From: Vombatus ursinus
Lineage: Eukaryota > Chordata > Mammalia > Diprotodontia > Vombatidae
Direction: 5' to 3'
Length of the DNA: 64,000 nt
NCBI RefSeq assembly: GCF_900497805.2
Contig: NW_020954551.1
Location: forward strand, 682,001-746,000
In this document: piece after piece, positions 21,340 to 32,245 of the stretch
Layout: each line of letters begins with the position of its first letter
Numbering within the stretch: the first letter of the stretch is position 1
Position numbers and translations under genes: made by a program
The notes under the pieces: model-generated
What the model saw: only the letters and a program-made list of their open reading frames with translations
The model's database searches: none
Told to the model about the DNA's origin: nothing

Positions 21340-21690
21340 ACTTCTAGGCTTCATGCCTACCTGTGCATAAATTATCCCCTATGCCTTACCTAGAATTCTC
21401 TTCTTCCTTACTTTCACCTTTTAGAATGATTGCTAGCTCAATTTAAATTTACATATGTTCAGGTGCTCATCTCCCCCTATTGTTAGGGCTCTGCCCCTTT
21501 TGAAATTTCTTTGTATTTTTTTGGACCCAATTTCAGTTCATTTATCTCTGCAGGTATTTCTCTGCCCAGGGGAAGGTAATCTCCTTTTCGTTGTCATTTT
21601 TGGCTGGTTCCTGCTCTCCCCCTCCCCCTCCCTCTCCCCCCGCTTACTGCAGCCATAGAACGTGCTTAGTTCATGTTGGTTAAATTTGAA
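21340..21690 (+). mobile_element. Probable L2 LINE 3' region
   Basis: Pyrimidine-rich L2-like text with GAATTCTCTTCTTCC, GAAATTTCTTTGTATTTTTT and a terminus-like GAACGTGCTTAGTTCATG. The match is weaker than for other L2 copies. Confidence 0.4.
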
Positions 21691-21711
21691 TTTGTCAACT
21701 TGCTCTCATGG

Positions 21712-22055
21712 TTTCATATGAGAGAACTGGGGAGCTAGAAGGCGTCTCGCTGGCCATCTAGTCCAACCCATAGTAGCCTCTGTTGTCAGCCACTTGACAA
21801 ATGGTCCTTCAGACTCTGCGAGAAGCTCTTGGAGGAGGAGGAATGTGGCACATCTCAAAGCTGCCCGTCCCACTTTTGGAGAGCTCCAATTGTGCAGAAC
21901 GTTACCCTGACTTCAGCTCCAAACTGGCCTCTTCACAATGTGCACACATTGCTCTGCTTCTGTCCCCCGGGGCCAAGCAGGATCCCCCCTCCACTTGAAG
22001 ACCCTTGACATACTGAGCACAGGTCAGCTCCCATGACAACATGTACAAATACCAG
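21712..22055 (-). mobile_element. L3/CR1 LINE 3' end, antisense
   Basis: GCCATCTAGTCCAACCCATA, TCCCACTTTTGGAGAGCTCC, CCCCCGGGGCCAAGCAGGAT (L3 'ctctggggccaa' box). Confidence 0.8.
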
Positions 22056-22189
22056 GTCATTCGGTGTAGCTCAGTTATAGAGTGCATGGAGGGAGGCAAA
22101 CAGAAAATATGTTTTATTTTGAAATTAAAAATATATATATTTCTAAGCCTCCAACTAAAGATATACTTCTTTCTAGGAGTATAAGGTGT

Positions 22190-22262
22190 GTCAATTCATT
22201 CATTGCTAGAGTTGGAAGGGAACTTTTTTTTTAAGAGAAGAAAACAGGTCTGGATAGGGGAA
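22190..22262 (-). mobile_element. MIR3 SINE (left part)
   Basis: GCTAGAGTTGGAAGGGAACT, then AAGAGAAGAAAACAGGTCTGG. It appears to resume at 22643 after an L2 insertion. Confidence 0.55.
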
Positions 22263-22642
22263 ATGAATGAATGAAAAAGTATTTATTAATGACTTACTAT
22301 ATGCCAGACATTGTGCTAAAGGCTTTAGTTATGAAAGCAAAAAAAATCAAACAACTTCTGTCCTTAAGGAGCTTACATTCTAATGGGAAAGGAAATCACA
22401 TCTTGGGAAGTGCTGGGGAAGGAGGTGGTGCTTTGATCTGGTGAGTGACGGGGACCATAATTGGAGTCATAGTATAATGAAGGAGACGTCCTTTCCAGGA
22501 ACAGGAGCATTGAATTGATGACTGTTCTTTGAGCTAGGGGTAGAAAGGGGAAAGGTTACAAGGGTGGGAGCATGACCTGAAGATGTCCCAGGAACAGCAG
22601 ACCCCAGAGTGGGTCTGAGTCTCGTGTGGTCACAAGATCTTA
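22263..22642 (-). mobile_element. L2 LINE 3' end, antisense, in MIR3
   Basis: GAATGAATGAAAAAGTATTT tail, ACTTACTATATGCCAGACAT, GTCCTTAAGGAGCTTACATT. It lies between two halves of a MIR3. Confidence 0.7.
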
Positions 22643-22755
22643 AGTTCTCAGAGAGGTTAAGTGACTTGCCCAACATCACATGACCATTTCCAAACCATAA
22701 GCCGACATTTGCCTCTTGGCACCTTCTACCTGTGGCTCACGGTGCCACCCTCTGG
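22643..22755 (-). mobile_element. MIR3 SINE (right part)
   Basis: GAGAGGTTAAGTGACTTGCC, CAACATCACATGACC and a decayed head with GGTGCCACCCTC. Confidence 0.55.
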
Positions 22756-23560
22756 GCCTCCATAAGATTAATTATCTTCATGCTTTTGTTCTCTCTTCCC
22801 CAGCCTAAACATCTCAAGTTATTCCGACTGATTCACATGTGGCATAGTGCCCTTCTCCTTACCACCCTGGTCACCCTCCTCTGAACAGACTCCAACTTGG
22901 CACTACTTTTCCTAACAGGTGGTGCCCATATACTCCAGATGTGTTATGATGAGAGCAGAATCGAAACTCCCCCATTCTGGACCCAATGTCTCTCTCAATA
23001 CATTCTTAATACACTGTCGGCTTGTATAGAACATGCAGTCTATTAAAGTCTCCAGGTCTTTTCCACATGAACTGTTGGCTAGCCATGACGCCTCAACTTG
23101 TTCTTGGATTCAAATAATCAACTTTACAAGCATAACACCTTATATTTGTCTCTATTAAATCTCACCTTATTTAAGTGGGCTCATTATTCCAGACAGCCTA
23201 TATTTTTTGGAACCCAATTCTGTTTTTTAATGGAGTCATGCTGGAAGTTGTGATCATTGTTTCCCTTTCTAAACACACAAAGCCATCCCTTTCATACTAC
23301 ATCCCAGTGTTCCAGAATGTTGCCAGCAATTGAAGTCAAGTTCACCATCTTCGAGGCAACGACCCATATTGTTTTCCCATTTTTTATACATCAGGACAGC
23401 ATTTGCCGTTCTCCAGTGTTGTGATACCTTTCCCTTTCCCCAAGATTTATCTAAGATCACTGAGCAATCACATCTGCCAATTCTCCCAGTATCCTGATGA
23501 TTTGAACTCATCAAGTACAGATGCTTTTTCTCTTATAGCCTCCTCATATATGTTTTAACT
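22756..23560 (-). mobile_element. L3/CR1 LINE, RT region to 3' part, antisense
   Basis: The plus strand carries L3 landmarks: ACTCCAGATGTGTTATGATG, AAGTCTCCAGGTCTTTTCCA, TTATTTAAGTGGGCTCATT, then RT-coding remnants (GCCAGCAATTGAAGTCAAGT, CAGCATTTGCCGTTCTCCAG, AGCAATCACATCTGCCAATT, TTTGAACTCATCAAG). Those last motifs lie in the region encoding YRPISLTSxxGK of CR1-type enzymes. No frame survives. At 0.8 kb this is the longest L3 copy here. Confidence 0.8.
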
Positions 23561-23582
23561 ATTTATTAAGCATCTTGATTAG

Positions 23583-23660
23583 CTCAAGGTCACAAAGATA
23601 GTATCTGAGCTAGAATTCTCTAGAATCTAGATCCTGAACTCTACTGCCTCCCACCTTTCA
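23583..23660 (-). mobile_element. MIR fragment, antisense
   Basis: GCTCAAGGTCACAAAGATAG, then GATCCTGAACTCTACTGCC. Confidence 0.5.
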
Positions 23661-24830
23661 ACTATACCCCACTGATAAGGCTCAGTCCTGGGTGCCTGCC
23701 CTCACAGAGGTACAGGGAAGGAGAAAGTCGGTTCTGGGAAAATTAAAATGTCTGAGAGTCCAAACCTCTCGCTACCTTTCTGAGCCAAACACTGCTGCCT
23801 AACTCAAACAAATGGCTAAAAGATAAAGTAGCTTGAGCAGAGACAGGCCTGCTTACTTCCTAGGAACTGGCATTTTGGTTATTGGAGGTGATGTTAAATC
23901 TAAGTGAACCCACCATGCCCTAGTCCCAGCTGTCTTATGTTGGCATTGACTAAAGAGACAGGCTAGACAAAAGCATGGAAAACCAATTAGCCAGTGACTC
24001 TATCTCCATCCTCCTCCCATCCCTTCCCTGACCCCTCCATGGAAGGAAATCGGTTATGGATGAGGGGCTAGAGAAACAAGAAATCTGGGTCGAGGAGAGG
24101 TTTCACCATTTCATTTCATTACTTTTATGGAAATGCATTTAGGATTAAATGTTACATGACATTTGACAGACGCCCAGGGGAGAAATATTTTATTCTGATA
24201 TGTGAAGAGGTTCCAAGGAAAAAATATCTTGAAAGTCCCTGATGACAGCTTGGCAAGCAGGCATGGCCAAAGGCAGGCTATCAGGAGATCTCTGGCTCCT
24301 GGGTGGCTCGTAAGCTGGAGTGGAATGGTGGTGGATTGTTGGGTAGGAAGCTTCCCAATAGGCCTAAAGTAGTTTTTCTCCAGTTGTGAGAGTTTCAGTT
24401 AGAGGGAAACCAGGAGAATTCTGATAAGGTCCAGGGGACACCTAAGATCCCATTAAGAATGATTGATGGTAGATTTGGGGGCAGGAAGATTGATGTACAA
24501 TATCAGAAAAACTAATTGACCACAAACAGCTTGAACTGGGATAGATGGTCTCAGTGTTGTAGGGGACTCATGAATGGAAGGCATGATGGACTTCAGACTG
24601 CATGTTTTTTGTTCATTTCTAAGGCCTCTTACGGCTGTAGAGCCTCCATATAGACCCTCTGAAGGCTCTTGAGGGCTTCATCACTGTTCTGTGTCTGTCT
24701 CAAAGGTGGCAGAGTTGGGCTCAGATTCTTAAGATCTGGCCCACTTGCATTAGTGATTTCTTAAGAGTCTGGCCAATATGGCGGATCTTTAATAAACCTT
24801 GTGTTTGGCTGAAAAAAAAAGGTGGGGAAA
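23661..24830. other. Repeat-poor 1.2 kb
   Basis: No gene, RNA or named repeat is recognisable. It contains an A-run at 24812-24820 that abuts the next SINE. Confidence 0.4.
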
Positions 24831-24980
24831 GGGCAGCTAGGTGGTGCAGTGGATAGAGCAATGGTCCTGAAGTCAGGAGGACCTGAGTTCAAATCTGGCC
24901 TCAGACCAAACACTTGACACTCACTTAGCTGTATGACCCTAGGCAAGTCACTTAACCCCAATTGCCTTAAAAAAAAAAAA
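24831..24980 (+). mobile_element. WSINE1-type SINE, young, A-tailed
   Basis: Near-intact head GGGCAGCTAGGTGGTGCAGT, GTCAGGAGGACCTGAGTTC, ACACTTGACACTCACTTAGC, CTTAACCCCAATTGCC and then a poly(A) tail. This SINE form is, to my knowledge, specific to Australian marsupials, and is the main basis for the taxonomic call. Confidence 0.9.
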
Positions 24981-24984
24981 GATG

Positions 24985-25110
24985 ACAGAGTTGGAAGGAA
25001 CCTCAGAGGTCACGGAGTCCAGGCTTTCCTTGGAGCACGAATCTTCTGTATGTCTTGACACAAGGCACTCACACTCTCACTGCCTTCAAGTTCATGCTCC
25101 AAATACTGGA
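24985..25110 (-). mobile_element. L3/CR1 3' tip, antisense
   Basis: AGAGTTGGAAGGAACCTCAG, AGGTCACGGAGTCCAGG. Only the terminal L3 motif is clear. Confidence 0.5.
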
Positions 25111-25689
25111 TATGTCCTTGTGTCTCTTCTTTCCTTTTTGGGACACTCTGCTTTCTAGTTGAGAGGTTACCGTGGGCTCGATGTTATCCTGTTCAGAACT
25201 TTACATCTACGAGGGCTTGTTCATCTTTGTCCACAATAGCTGGAGTTATTCCACATAAAGGCATTGGGACCCAGTCAATCTTTGACTTAAAGCACCAAAG
25301 TACTATGCTGGTCTCCACCTAGGACCTGTACCCATTCTCTCTATGTTCCTAAATTCTATAAGAAGCTCATCGCACCCAGATTCACCCCTAAATCCTAGGA
25401 ATCCACACACAGCTTACAAAGTAACATCTGCTAGGGATCTATACCCAGACACCCACAAATGCAATTCCCACTCTTGCAATTTCCACTACCCAATCATTCT
25501 TCTAACTCACACCACTAATCAATACTAATGTACCATTAGCACCCCACTTTTACTGCTTTCCACACTCTGATCCCTAGCTCTCAAAACCATCCATCACAAC
25601 CATCCAGAGACTGACTTCCAAATAATGCCACTGATGACTAGCGTCAAGAGAATGCCCTCCTTACTCCTTCATAGAACCCACCAGCAGGG
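25111..25689. other. No recognised feature
   Basis: Unique-looking sequence with no coding evidence. Confidence 0.4.
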
Positions 25690-25733
25690 TTATCATTAGA
25701 ATCAAATGGAACAACATAGGTAAAACACTTTGC
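25690..25733 (+). mobile_element. CORE-SINE tail (left part), WSINE1 host
   Basis: GGTTATCATTAGAATCAAATG and GTAAAACACTTTGC. The last 14 bases are the target duplicated by the WSINE1 insertion. Confidence 0.75.
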
Positions 25734-25877
25734 TTTTTTTTTTAAGCAATCGGGGTTAAGTGACTTGCCCAGGGTCACGCAGCTAGTAAGTGTCAAGTGT
25801 CTGAGGCCACATTTGAACTCAGGTCCTCCTCACTTCAGGGCCGGTGCTCTCTCCACTGCACCATCTAGCTGCCCCCA
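25734..25877 (-). mobile_element. WSINE1-type SINE with 14-bp TSD
   Basis: T-run, then GGGGTTAAGTGACTTGCCC, GTAAGTGTCAAGTGTCTGAG, CAGGTCCTCCTCACTTCAGG and ATCTAGCTGCCCC. The duplication GTAAAACACTTTGC (25720-25733) is repeated with one change at 25878-25891. Confidence 0.92.
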
Positions 25878-25935
25878 GTAAAATACTTTGCAAACCTTAA
25901 TGCACTATACAAATAAATACTAGCTATCACCACTG
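25878..25935 (+). mobile_element. CORE-SINE tail (right part)
   Basis: ACTTTGCAAACCTTAATGCA, CTATACAAATAAATACTAGC, then the decayed trinucleotide tail. Confidence 0.75.
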
Positions 25936-25985
25936 CCACTGCCACTGCCACCATCATCCCCACCACCACTACCACCACCAGTCAT
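25936..25985. repeat. (CAC)n/(CTGCCA)n short repeat
   Basis: CACTGCCACTGCCACTGCC and CCACCACCACTACCACCACC, grown from the 3' tail of the preceding SINE. Confidence 0.8.
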
Positions 25986-26163
25986 CATCATTGGGCTAGG
26001 GAGCGGTAATTCACGACTTTGACCAAATGTGAGACCTCTATAGTTTGGGCACCCAACTGCTACCCTGCCATATGTGTTAACAGTATTCCTGAAGAGTGCT
26101 CATCCAGTGAGGGATTTCTCACTTGCAAGGTAGTCTTTTCCACTATGTCATAATTCTCACTGT

Positions 26164-26335
26164 CAAGTTGTTGTTGTTTGTCTTTCATTCTCGAAGAGAG
26201 CCATGACGTCAGGGAGGTGATGCCATGACATGCAAGTGAATTGGATTGAAGTGAGGGAGGGCTGTGCAAAGTCACCAGCCTCACTTTCTCCTCCAGAGTC
26301 ATCTGGGTGCAGTGGACAGATATAGATCAGCTTAG
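26164..26335 (-). mobile_element. RTE-tailed SINE (RTESINE1-like)
   Basis: GTTGTTGTTTGTCTTTCATT, CTCGAAGAGAGCCATGACGT, CAGGGAGGTGATGCCATGAC, AGGGAGGGCTGTGCAAAGTC and CTCCTCCAGAGTCATCTGGG. Other copies lie at 45.7, 51.35 and 63.94 kb. The CAA-type tail on its own strand matches RTE. Confidence 0.75.
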
Positions 26336-26394
26336 TTTTACTTAAGTTAAATCCTGTATCTGTAATTTTTGTTTTCCTGGTTCTTCTTTTTAGA

Positions 26395-26518
26395 ATTACA
26401 CAAAATCATTTAGTTACCATTCCATAGGACAGCCCCTAAACACTTGAAAATGACGATTATCCCCATGCCTTCTTCTGCAATTGAAATCCATCCCATGTCG
26501 CTTTTACTCATTACCCTT
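26395..26518 (-). mobile_element. L3/CR1 LINE, antisense (left of L1)
   Basis: CATAGGACAGCCCCTAAACA, CTTGAAAATGACGATTATCC resemble the L3 'gacagcccttcaaatacttgaagac'. The stretch ends in the L1 target site. The L3 'tagttctgccctct' box resumes at 27947, after the L1. Confidence 0.55.
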
Positions 26519-27933
26519 TTTTAAAAAATTAATTAATTTATTTTTAGTTTTCAACAATCACTTCCATAAACTTTTGAGTTTTAAATTTTCTCCCCCTCCC
26601 TCTCTACTTCCCTCCCTAAGACAGCATGCAATCTGATAGAGGCTCTACATATACATTTCTATTAAACATATTTTCAAATTAGTGATGTTGTAAAGAAGAA
26701 TTAGAACCAATAAGAGGAACCACAAGAAGGAAGAAACAAAACAAAACAAAAGAAAAAAAAGAGCAAATAGCACGCTTTGATCTGCATTCAGACTCCGTAG
26801 TTCTTTCTCTGGATGTGAACAGCATTTTCCATCATGAGGCCTTTGGAGATGTCTTAGATCCTTGCATTGCTGAGAAGGGCGAAGGCTATCAAAGTCAGTC
26901 ATCACACAACGTGGCTGTTAACTGTGTGCAATGTTCTCCTGGTTCTGCTCACTACACTCAGCATCAGTCCATACAAGTCCTTCCAGGTTTTTCTGAAGTC
27001 AGCCTGTTCATCATTTCTTATAGCACAATAGTATTCCATTACATTCATATACCACAACTTGTTCAGCCATTCCCCAATTGATGGGCTTCTCCTCAATTTC
27101 CAATTCTTTGCCACCATAGAAAGAGCTGCTATAAATATTTTTGTACATGTGGGTCCTTTTCCCATTTGTATAATCTCTTTGGGATACAGCCCTAGCAATG
27201 CTATTGCTGGGTCAAAGGGTATGCACATTTTTATAGCCCTTTGGGTATAGTTCCAAATTGCTCTCCAAAATGGTTGGATCAGTTCACAACTCCACCAACA
27301 ATGCCTTAGTGTTCCAATTTTCCCACATCTTCTCTAACATTTATCATTTGCCTGTTTTGTCATATTAGCCAATCAGATAGGTGTGATGTGGTACTTTAGA
27401 GTTGTTTTGATTTTTCTAATCAATAGTGATCTGAGGCATTTTTTTTCATATGACTATAGATAGCTTTAATTTCTTCATCTGCAAACTGCCTTTTCATATC
27501 CTGTGACCATTTATGAATTGGGGAAGGACTTATATTCTTATAAATTTGATTCAGTTCTCTATATATTTTAGAAATGAGGCCCTTATCAGAGACACTGGTT
27601 GTAAAAATTCTTTCCCAGTTTTCTGCTTCCCTCCTAGTTTTGGTTGCATTGGCTTTGTTTGTGCAAAAACTTTTCAATTTAATGTAATCAAAGTTATCCG
27701 TTTTGCATCTCATAATGTTCTCTATCTCTTGTTTGCTTATAAATTCTTCCATTTTCCATAAATCTGACAGGTAAACTATTCCTTGCTCTCCAGTTTGCTT
27801 ATAGTATCAGCCTTTATATCTAAATCGTGTACCCATTTTGACTTTATTTTGGTATACAGTGTAAGATTTTGGCATGTGCCTGGTTTCTGCCATACTCTTT
27901 TCCAGTTTTCCCAGCAGTTTTTGTCAAATGGTG
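26519..27933 (-). mobile_element. L1 LINE, 5'-truncated, ORF2 C-terminus and 3'UTR
   Basis: A 1.4-kb minus-strand L1. The ORF2 C-terminal region is visible in two antisense pieces: 27420-27752, with NFDYIKLKSFC, NWERIFTTS, DKGLISKIYRELNQIYK and MKRQFADEEI, and 26902-27228, with FDPAIALLGLYPKE and MEYYCAIRNDE. They lie in different frames, so at least one frameshift separates them. The 3'UTR contains AAGAAGAATTAGAACCAATA as read on the plus strand. The target duplication is TTACTCATTACCCTT at 26504-26518 and TTACTCAATACCCTT at 27934-27948. RT palm and endonuclease are absent (5' truncation). It is moderately young relative to the other LINEs here. Confidence 0.93.
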
Positions 27934-27948
27934 TTACTCAATACCCTT

Positions 27949-27972
27949 AGTTCTGCCCTCTGAGGCCAATCA
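27949..27972 (-). mobile_element. L3/CR1 LINE (middle piece)
   Basis: The 'tagttctgccctctgaggcc' L3 box, directly to the right of the L1 duplication and cut again by the L2 at 27973. Confidence 0.65.
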
Positions 27973-28196
27973 GTTTGCCAACAAGCATTTATTAAGTTCT
28001 CATCATGTACCAGGCACTGGAATAAATACTTGGAAAAAGAAAGGTGAAAAAAGATCTTACTCTCAAGGAACTCCCAGTGGAAAGACACATGGAAGTAACT
28101 ACGTACACAGAAGATACAGACAATATCAATTAGAGATAATCAATAGGAGAAGATGCTATCATTAATTGGCAACTGGAGGAGATGGTATTTTAGCAA
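27973..28196 (-). mobile_element. L2 LINE 3' end, antisense, in L3
   Basis: GCCAACAAGCATTTATTAAG, CATGTACCAGGCACTGGAAT, CTCTCAAGGAACTCCCAGTG. Confidence 0.75.
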
Positions 28197-28320
28197 AAAA
28201 AGAATCTCATTTCTTTTCCACATGAAAGTCTAACCTTCCCCAAGTTCTGCAAATGCTCCTCATGTGATGTGGTTTCCAGATCCTTCACTGTTCTCTTTAC
28301 CTTCATTTCTGATGCCCCCA
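28197..28320 (-). mobile_element. L3/CR1 LINE (right piece)
   Basis: GAATCTCATTTCTTTTCCAC, GCTCCTCATGTGATGTGG, TTCCAGATCCTTCACTGTTC continue the L3 interrupted by L1 and L2. Confidence 0.65.
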
Positions 28321-28829
28321 GTTTTCCATCGTCCCTCCACTTATGTCTAGCTGACCTGAGGCAGGAACTTCATTTTTGACTTCTTATGGATATCTTATTC
28401 CATTCCCCCAAATGCCTACTTCAGAGTTGTGCACAGTGTTGAGTGAATGATGAAAACCCTTTAGTTGCTTTCCATGCTGTAGACCTGGGAGGAAAAAAAG
28501 ATGTAAGAAGAGGCTAAAGGAAGGGACAAAAGTTCACAGAAAGGACAACAGCCTCTCACCTGCTACAGGGACACCGAGAAATGGAAAAGAGGGAAGCAAA
28601 AGGGAACACCAGCAGCACACATTTTAATATGGAGAGTATTTTATGACAGGGAGGCTGTGAATTAACGATCTGTTCTCTAGGGACCTCCAATAGACGCTCC
28701 AACAGGTAATAAGTGGAAGGTCTGAGGCACTTTATTTTTAATGTCCTTCTCTGAATGTGGACCTCTTAAGCAGAAGGTAATCCCTGTGCTATCCTAAAAC
28801 AGGATATAGGATGAATTACCCAGGTAAGT
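28321..28829. other. Unassigned 0.5 kb
   Basis: No supported gene. Bases 28425-28455 (TGTGCACAGTGTTGAGTGAA) may be an L2 tip. Confidence 0.35.
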
Positions 28830-29010
28830 ATGGTGTGGTTGAAGGAACACAGCACCAGAATCAGGTGTCCTGGCTCCTAGGTCCACTCTGGCCACTAACA
28901 GACTGGGCAAGTCAATTAACCTCTTTGGGCCACTTTTTCCTCACCTGTCAGATAAGTGGTTTGGCTTAGATGACCTCAAGAGCCACTTCAGTTCTAATTG
29001 AGTGGGACTG
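28830..29010 (+). mobile_element. MIR3 SINE
   Basis: GGAACACAGCACCAGAATC, GGGCAAGTCAATTAACCTC, TTGGCTTAGATGACCTCAAG, L3-type tail. Confidence 0.7.
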
Positions 29011-29317
29011 AGTGGAAAAGAACATGGAGCTTTGTTCTGCCTTTAATAGGAAGTGTAATTCCTCCCTTCTTCATGGAGGTGAGGGGTGATGGTTATGGAG
29101 CATAGCATATACGATCACACTTAGTTGTATAGATATATTAGTTTTGTTGAACTGAGATTCCCCCCTTTTCTTTTTTTCTTTGTTAGAAAGAATAGAGGAG
29201 ACAGTAGGGATATAATCAGAAATGAAGGTAATGCAAAGATAAAATATATTGATTAATTTCTTAAATAAAAGGAAGTATACATTGGGATAGATTTTCTATT
29301 TATAGCACTTGAAGCAC
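29011..29317. other. No recognised feature
   Basis: AT-rich unique sequence. Confidence 0.4.
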
Positions 29318-29455
29318 CAGATGCAAATGATGATGGTGATGGTGGCAGTGATAGCCAGTATTTCTGTATTTATTTATAGAATACATTAAGGTTTACAAAG
29401 TGTTGGACATGCATGTTCCATTTGAGCCTCATGACAGCTCTGCTGTTGGGTTCTA
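29318..29455 (-). mobile_element. CORE-SINE tail, antisense
   Basis: ATGATGGTGATGGTGGCAGT (tail repeat), ATTAAGGTTTACAAAGTGTT, CATTTGAGCCTCATGACAGC. Confidence 0.6.
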
Positions 29456-29639
29456 AGAAGGAATAAGCAGGGCATTCTCCAGATGCTCGTAATCTCACCC
29501 GCTCATGGGTGGTTTAATGTATTCAGCAGATTCTCATTCATCCAAAACCATAGCTCATGAGCCCCCATAGAGGAGATCTTTAACTAGTCAGCCTAAAGAC
29601 ATAATTAATTCAAAGAAAAAAAATAATGAAATAGGGTCT

Positions 29640-30145
29640 AAATCAAGACAAGCATTTACTAAATTCCGTATATGGGTCAGGTATTCTGCTAGGCACCAAG
29701 ATACAAATGAGTCCCGACAACAACAGTCCTTACATTCAAAGAGCTCACATTCAATCAGGGAAGACGATATGTGTATGTATAAGCATATACAAGACACACA
29801 CAAAACAAACTTCAGGTAATCTTGGAGAGGAAGGCACTAGCAGCTGAGAGTACCAATAAAGGTCTTGAATGACGCCTGGGACACTGAGAGACAGAGGTAA
29901 GGAAACAGAGCATTCTAGGCATGGAGAAGAGCCAGTGCAAAGTTCTAGAGATGAGAGGAGTTTTGTGTGTACGGAACAGCAAATACAATAGCTTATCTGG
30001 GCTGTAGAGCTAAGGGAGTAATTAATGCTGAAATGACCAGGGAGCTTGGAAGGGGTAAGGCTGTGAAGAGCTCTGACTGCAAACAGAGGTTATAGGAGAT
30101 TCTAGGGTAATAGGGACGCACTGAAGCACAATAATGAAAGGAGTA
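29640..30145 (-). mobile_element. L2 LINE, 0.5-kb antisense 3' region
   Basis: CAAGCATTTACTAAATTCCG, CAAAGAGCTCACATTCAATC, GGTCTTGAATGACGCCTGGG, GAGCATTCTAGGCATGG, GGAACAGCAAATACAATAG. Confidence 0.75.
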
Positions 30146-30704
30146 CAACACCCCCATCCCCGTCCCACCAGTGATTGGAGTTCACTGTCCCAACTCCTAC
30201 TCACGCTGGCAGCTTGGTTCCCCAGAGGTCACTTACTGTTGCTTCCTTCAGAACTCTGAATGGCTGAGACTTTATTTTTAAGTACTATTATGCACAATTC
30301 CCCATCCAGTGTTCTTCCCAGTATCAATTAACCAGTTACTATCTCTTCAATATCAATCAACCAACTGACATCAATTCACTTTTACAAAGTGATATCTAAA
30401 GAGAATGCAAAGCGAGGACAGCGGTTACAAAAGCACCTGCCCAGCTTGGGTTGGGCTATCACCAGATACACCCCTATTCCCTGGGGAGAGTGGGCTCAGA
30501 CCCCAAGCGCAAAGATGCTAAAACATAGACAGTTCCAAGGGGCACCTCCTGGCCCTGGGAGTTCTTTTCTCCTTCCATGGAGTTTCTACCAAGGACAGAA
30601 TCTCTATAAAGGAAGGAGGTAGGTGCGCTCCTCCTCCTTCCTTTCTCAGAATTAAGCCAAATTGTGTGGATGAGAGTGATTGTGGGGAATGGCTAGTAAT
30701 CAGT
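30146..30704. other. Unassigned 0.55 kb
   Basis: No supported feature. A small frame at 30389-30622 has no recognised domain. Confidence 0.4.
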
Positions 30705-30890
30705 TAGTGATGATGATTATAATAGTGATAATAATAATAATAATGATAGCAGCTAGCATTTATATGTGCCAGGCACTGTGCTAAGCACTTTGCAAGTATT
30801 ATCCCTTGAATCTCACCATAACCCTTGGGGATAGATGTTATTATCCCCATTTTATAATATTCTGCAAAGCCATTGACTGTTAAGGCTCTG
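30705..30890 (-). mobile_element. MIR-group SINE, antisense, 3' half
   Basis: AATAATAATAATAATGATAG tail, GCTAGCATTTATATGTGCC, CAGGCACTGTGCTAAGCACT, TTATTATCCCCATTTTATAA. Confidence 0.8.
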
Positions 30891-31565
30891 TACCAAATGC
30901 TCTATTTCATAAGAATGGAGTAAGCCAACAGGAAAGGACAGAAAGTGGGAAACCACCTCTGAGACTAATATAGCATGTGAGAAGAGCATATGTTGAACGT
31001 AGGGGTCTCCAGGCTATCACTTTTATAGCCAGAGCTTCCGTAGTTAAGAAAGGAAGGTATATGGGTGTGACAGTAAGACTTTTCCCATAAGATCCAGACA
31101 GCTTTCAGTCCTTCCTCTATCAGAGCAGCTGAAAGAACTCCAGTTTTCTGATCTGGTGCTTTAATCCAGGTCCAGACTGCATTGGATTTGCATCTGAAAA
31201 GTCAATAAGCAGCTGTCAGAGTAAGTTCTCTCACACTCACCTAGAAGAGGTGTGTCAGGAAGCCAGCTGGGGGAGCCTACTTTTTGGTAAAGGCTGATTT
31301 ACTCACTTCTGACAAAGCCCCATCTTGATCTTCCAGCCAAGGAGCTCAAGGGACAGGGAGGGAGGTGGTTTTAGTAGTTTGCTCATCATATCCATGTGTA
31401 CATTCAAGCAGTGCTCTGTCAGGGATGATTGTAGGAGAGCCCTCAAAGGAAGGGTCAAGGGGTTCCTCACTCCAGCCCCTCCAAGATGTTTTAGGGATTC
31501 CAGGGCTGCAGGGAACAATAGCAGCGAGTTAGAAGCTGTAGCTGCTGCCCCTTCTGCCAGGGGCT
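30891..31565. other. Repeat-poor 0.7 kb
   Basis: No gene or named repeat. Overlapping opposite-strand frames at 31303-31576 are uninformative. Confidence 0.4.
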
Positions 31566-31568
31566 ACC

Positions 31569-31785
31569 TTAGCTAGGTGGTGTAATGGATAGAGTGTCAG
31601 GCTTAGAGTCAGGAAGACTCATCTTCGTGAGTTCAAATCTGGCCTCAGACAGTTACTAGCTGTGTGACCCTGGGCAAGTCATCTTCTGTAAAATGATCTG
31701 GAGAAGGAAATGGCAAACCACTCCAGTATCTCTGCCAAGAAAACCCCAAATGGGATCATGAAGAATTGAACACAACTGAAGAACG
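31569..31785 (+). mobile_element. Mar-1 CORE-SINE with TSD
   Basis: AGCTAGGTGGTGTAATGGAT head, GTTACTAGCTGTGTGACCCT, GGAGAAGGAAATGGCAAACC, CAAATGGGATCATGAAGAAT tail. The 11-bp duplication ACCTTAGCTAG at 31566-31576 and 31786-31796 overlaps the element start. Internal bases between AAGTCA and TCTGTAAAATG are deleted. Confidence 0.9.
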
Positions 31786-31904
31786 ACCTTAGCTAGAGTA
31801 CTTAGTGGAATTAGAAGGGATGGAGCTAGGGCCCCTTTGCTATATATTGGTAAGCACGAAAGGCAGGGCGGGCTGGTGGATAGGCTTCTGGGCTGCTTGG
31901 AGTT

Positions 31905-32066
31905 ATAGGAACATCAGGTTATGGAAGGGAACTCAGAGGCTATCTATCCAATCCCCACTTTACAGAGGAGAAAGCTGAGGCCCAGGGAGTTTAGTGACTT
32001 GCTCACCTAAGGTTACACAGGTAGCATGTGTCAGAGGCAAGATTTGAGCCAGGAATTCTGATTCCA
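31905..32066 (-). mobile_element. MIR3 SINE, antisense
   Basis: GGTTATGGAAGGGAACTCAG, CCCACTTTACAGAGGAGAAA, AGGTTACACAGGTAGCATG, TTTGAGCCAGGAATTCTG. Confidence 0.75.
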
Positions 32067-32067
32067 A

Positions 32068-32245
32068 AGGCAGTGAATCTGGGTTTAAACCCCCACTTCT
32101 AATACTTACTTGCTGTTGTCCATGGGTATATCCTGGTGTTCCCGAGTCTCAGTTTTCTCATCTGTGAATGTGTATAATACTTAGCATTTAGCACAATGCC
32201 CAGCACATAGAGGGTGCTTCATAAATGCTTATTGACTGTAGTTAA
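32068..32245 (+). mobile_element. MIR SINE, L2-tailed
   Basis: TCTCAGTTTTCTCATCTGTG, GCACAATGCCCAGCACATAG, GGTGCTTCATAAATGCTTAT. The head is poorly preserved. Confidence 0.7.

Noticed and set aside
31568-31785. tRNA genes from A-box and B-box-like SINE heads
   Set aside because: The heads belong to CORE-SINEs (here and at about thirty other places) and cannot fold as complete tRNAs.
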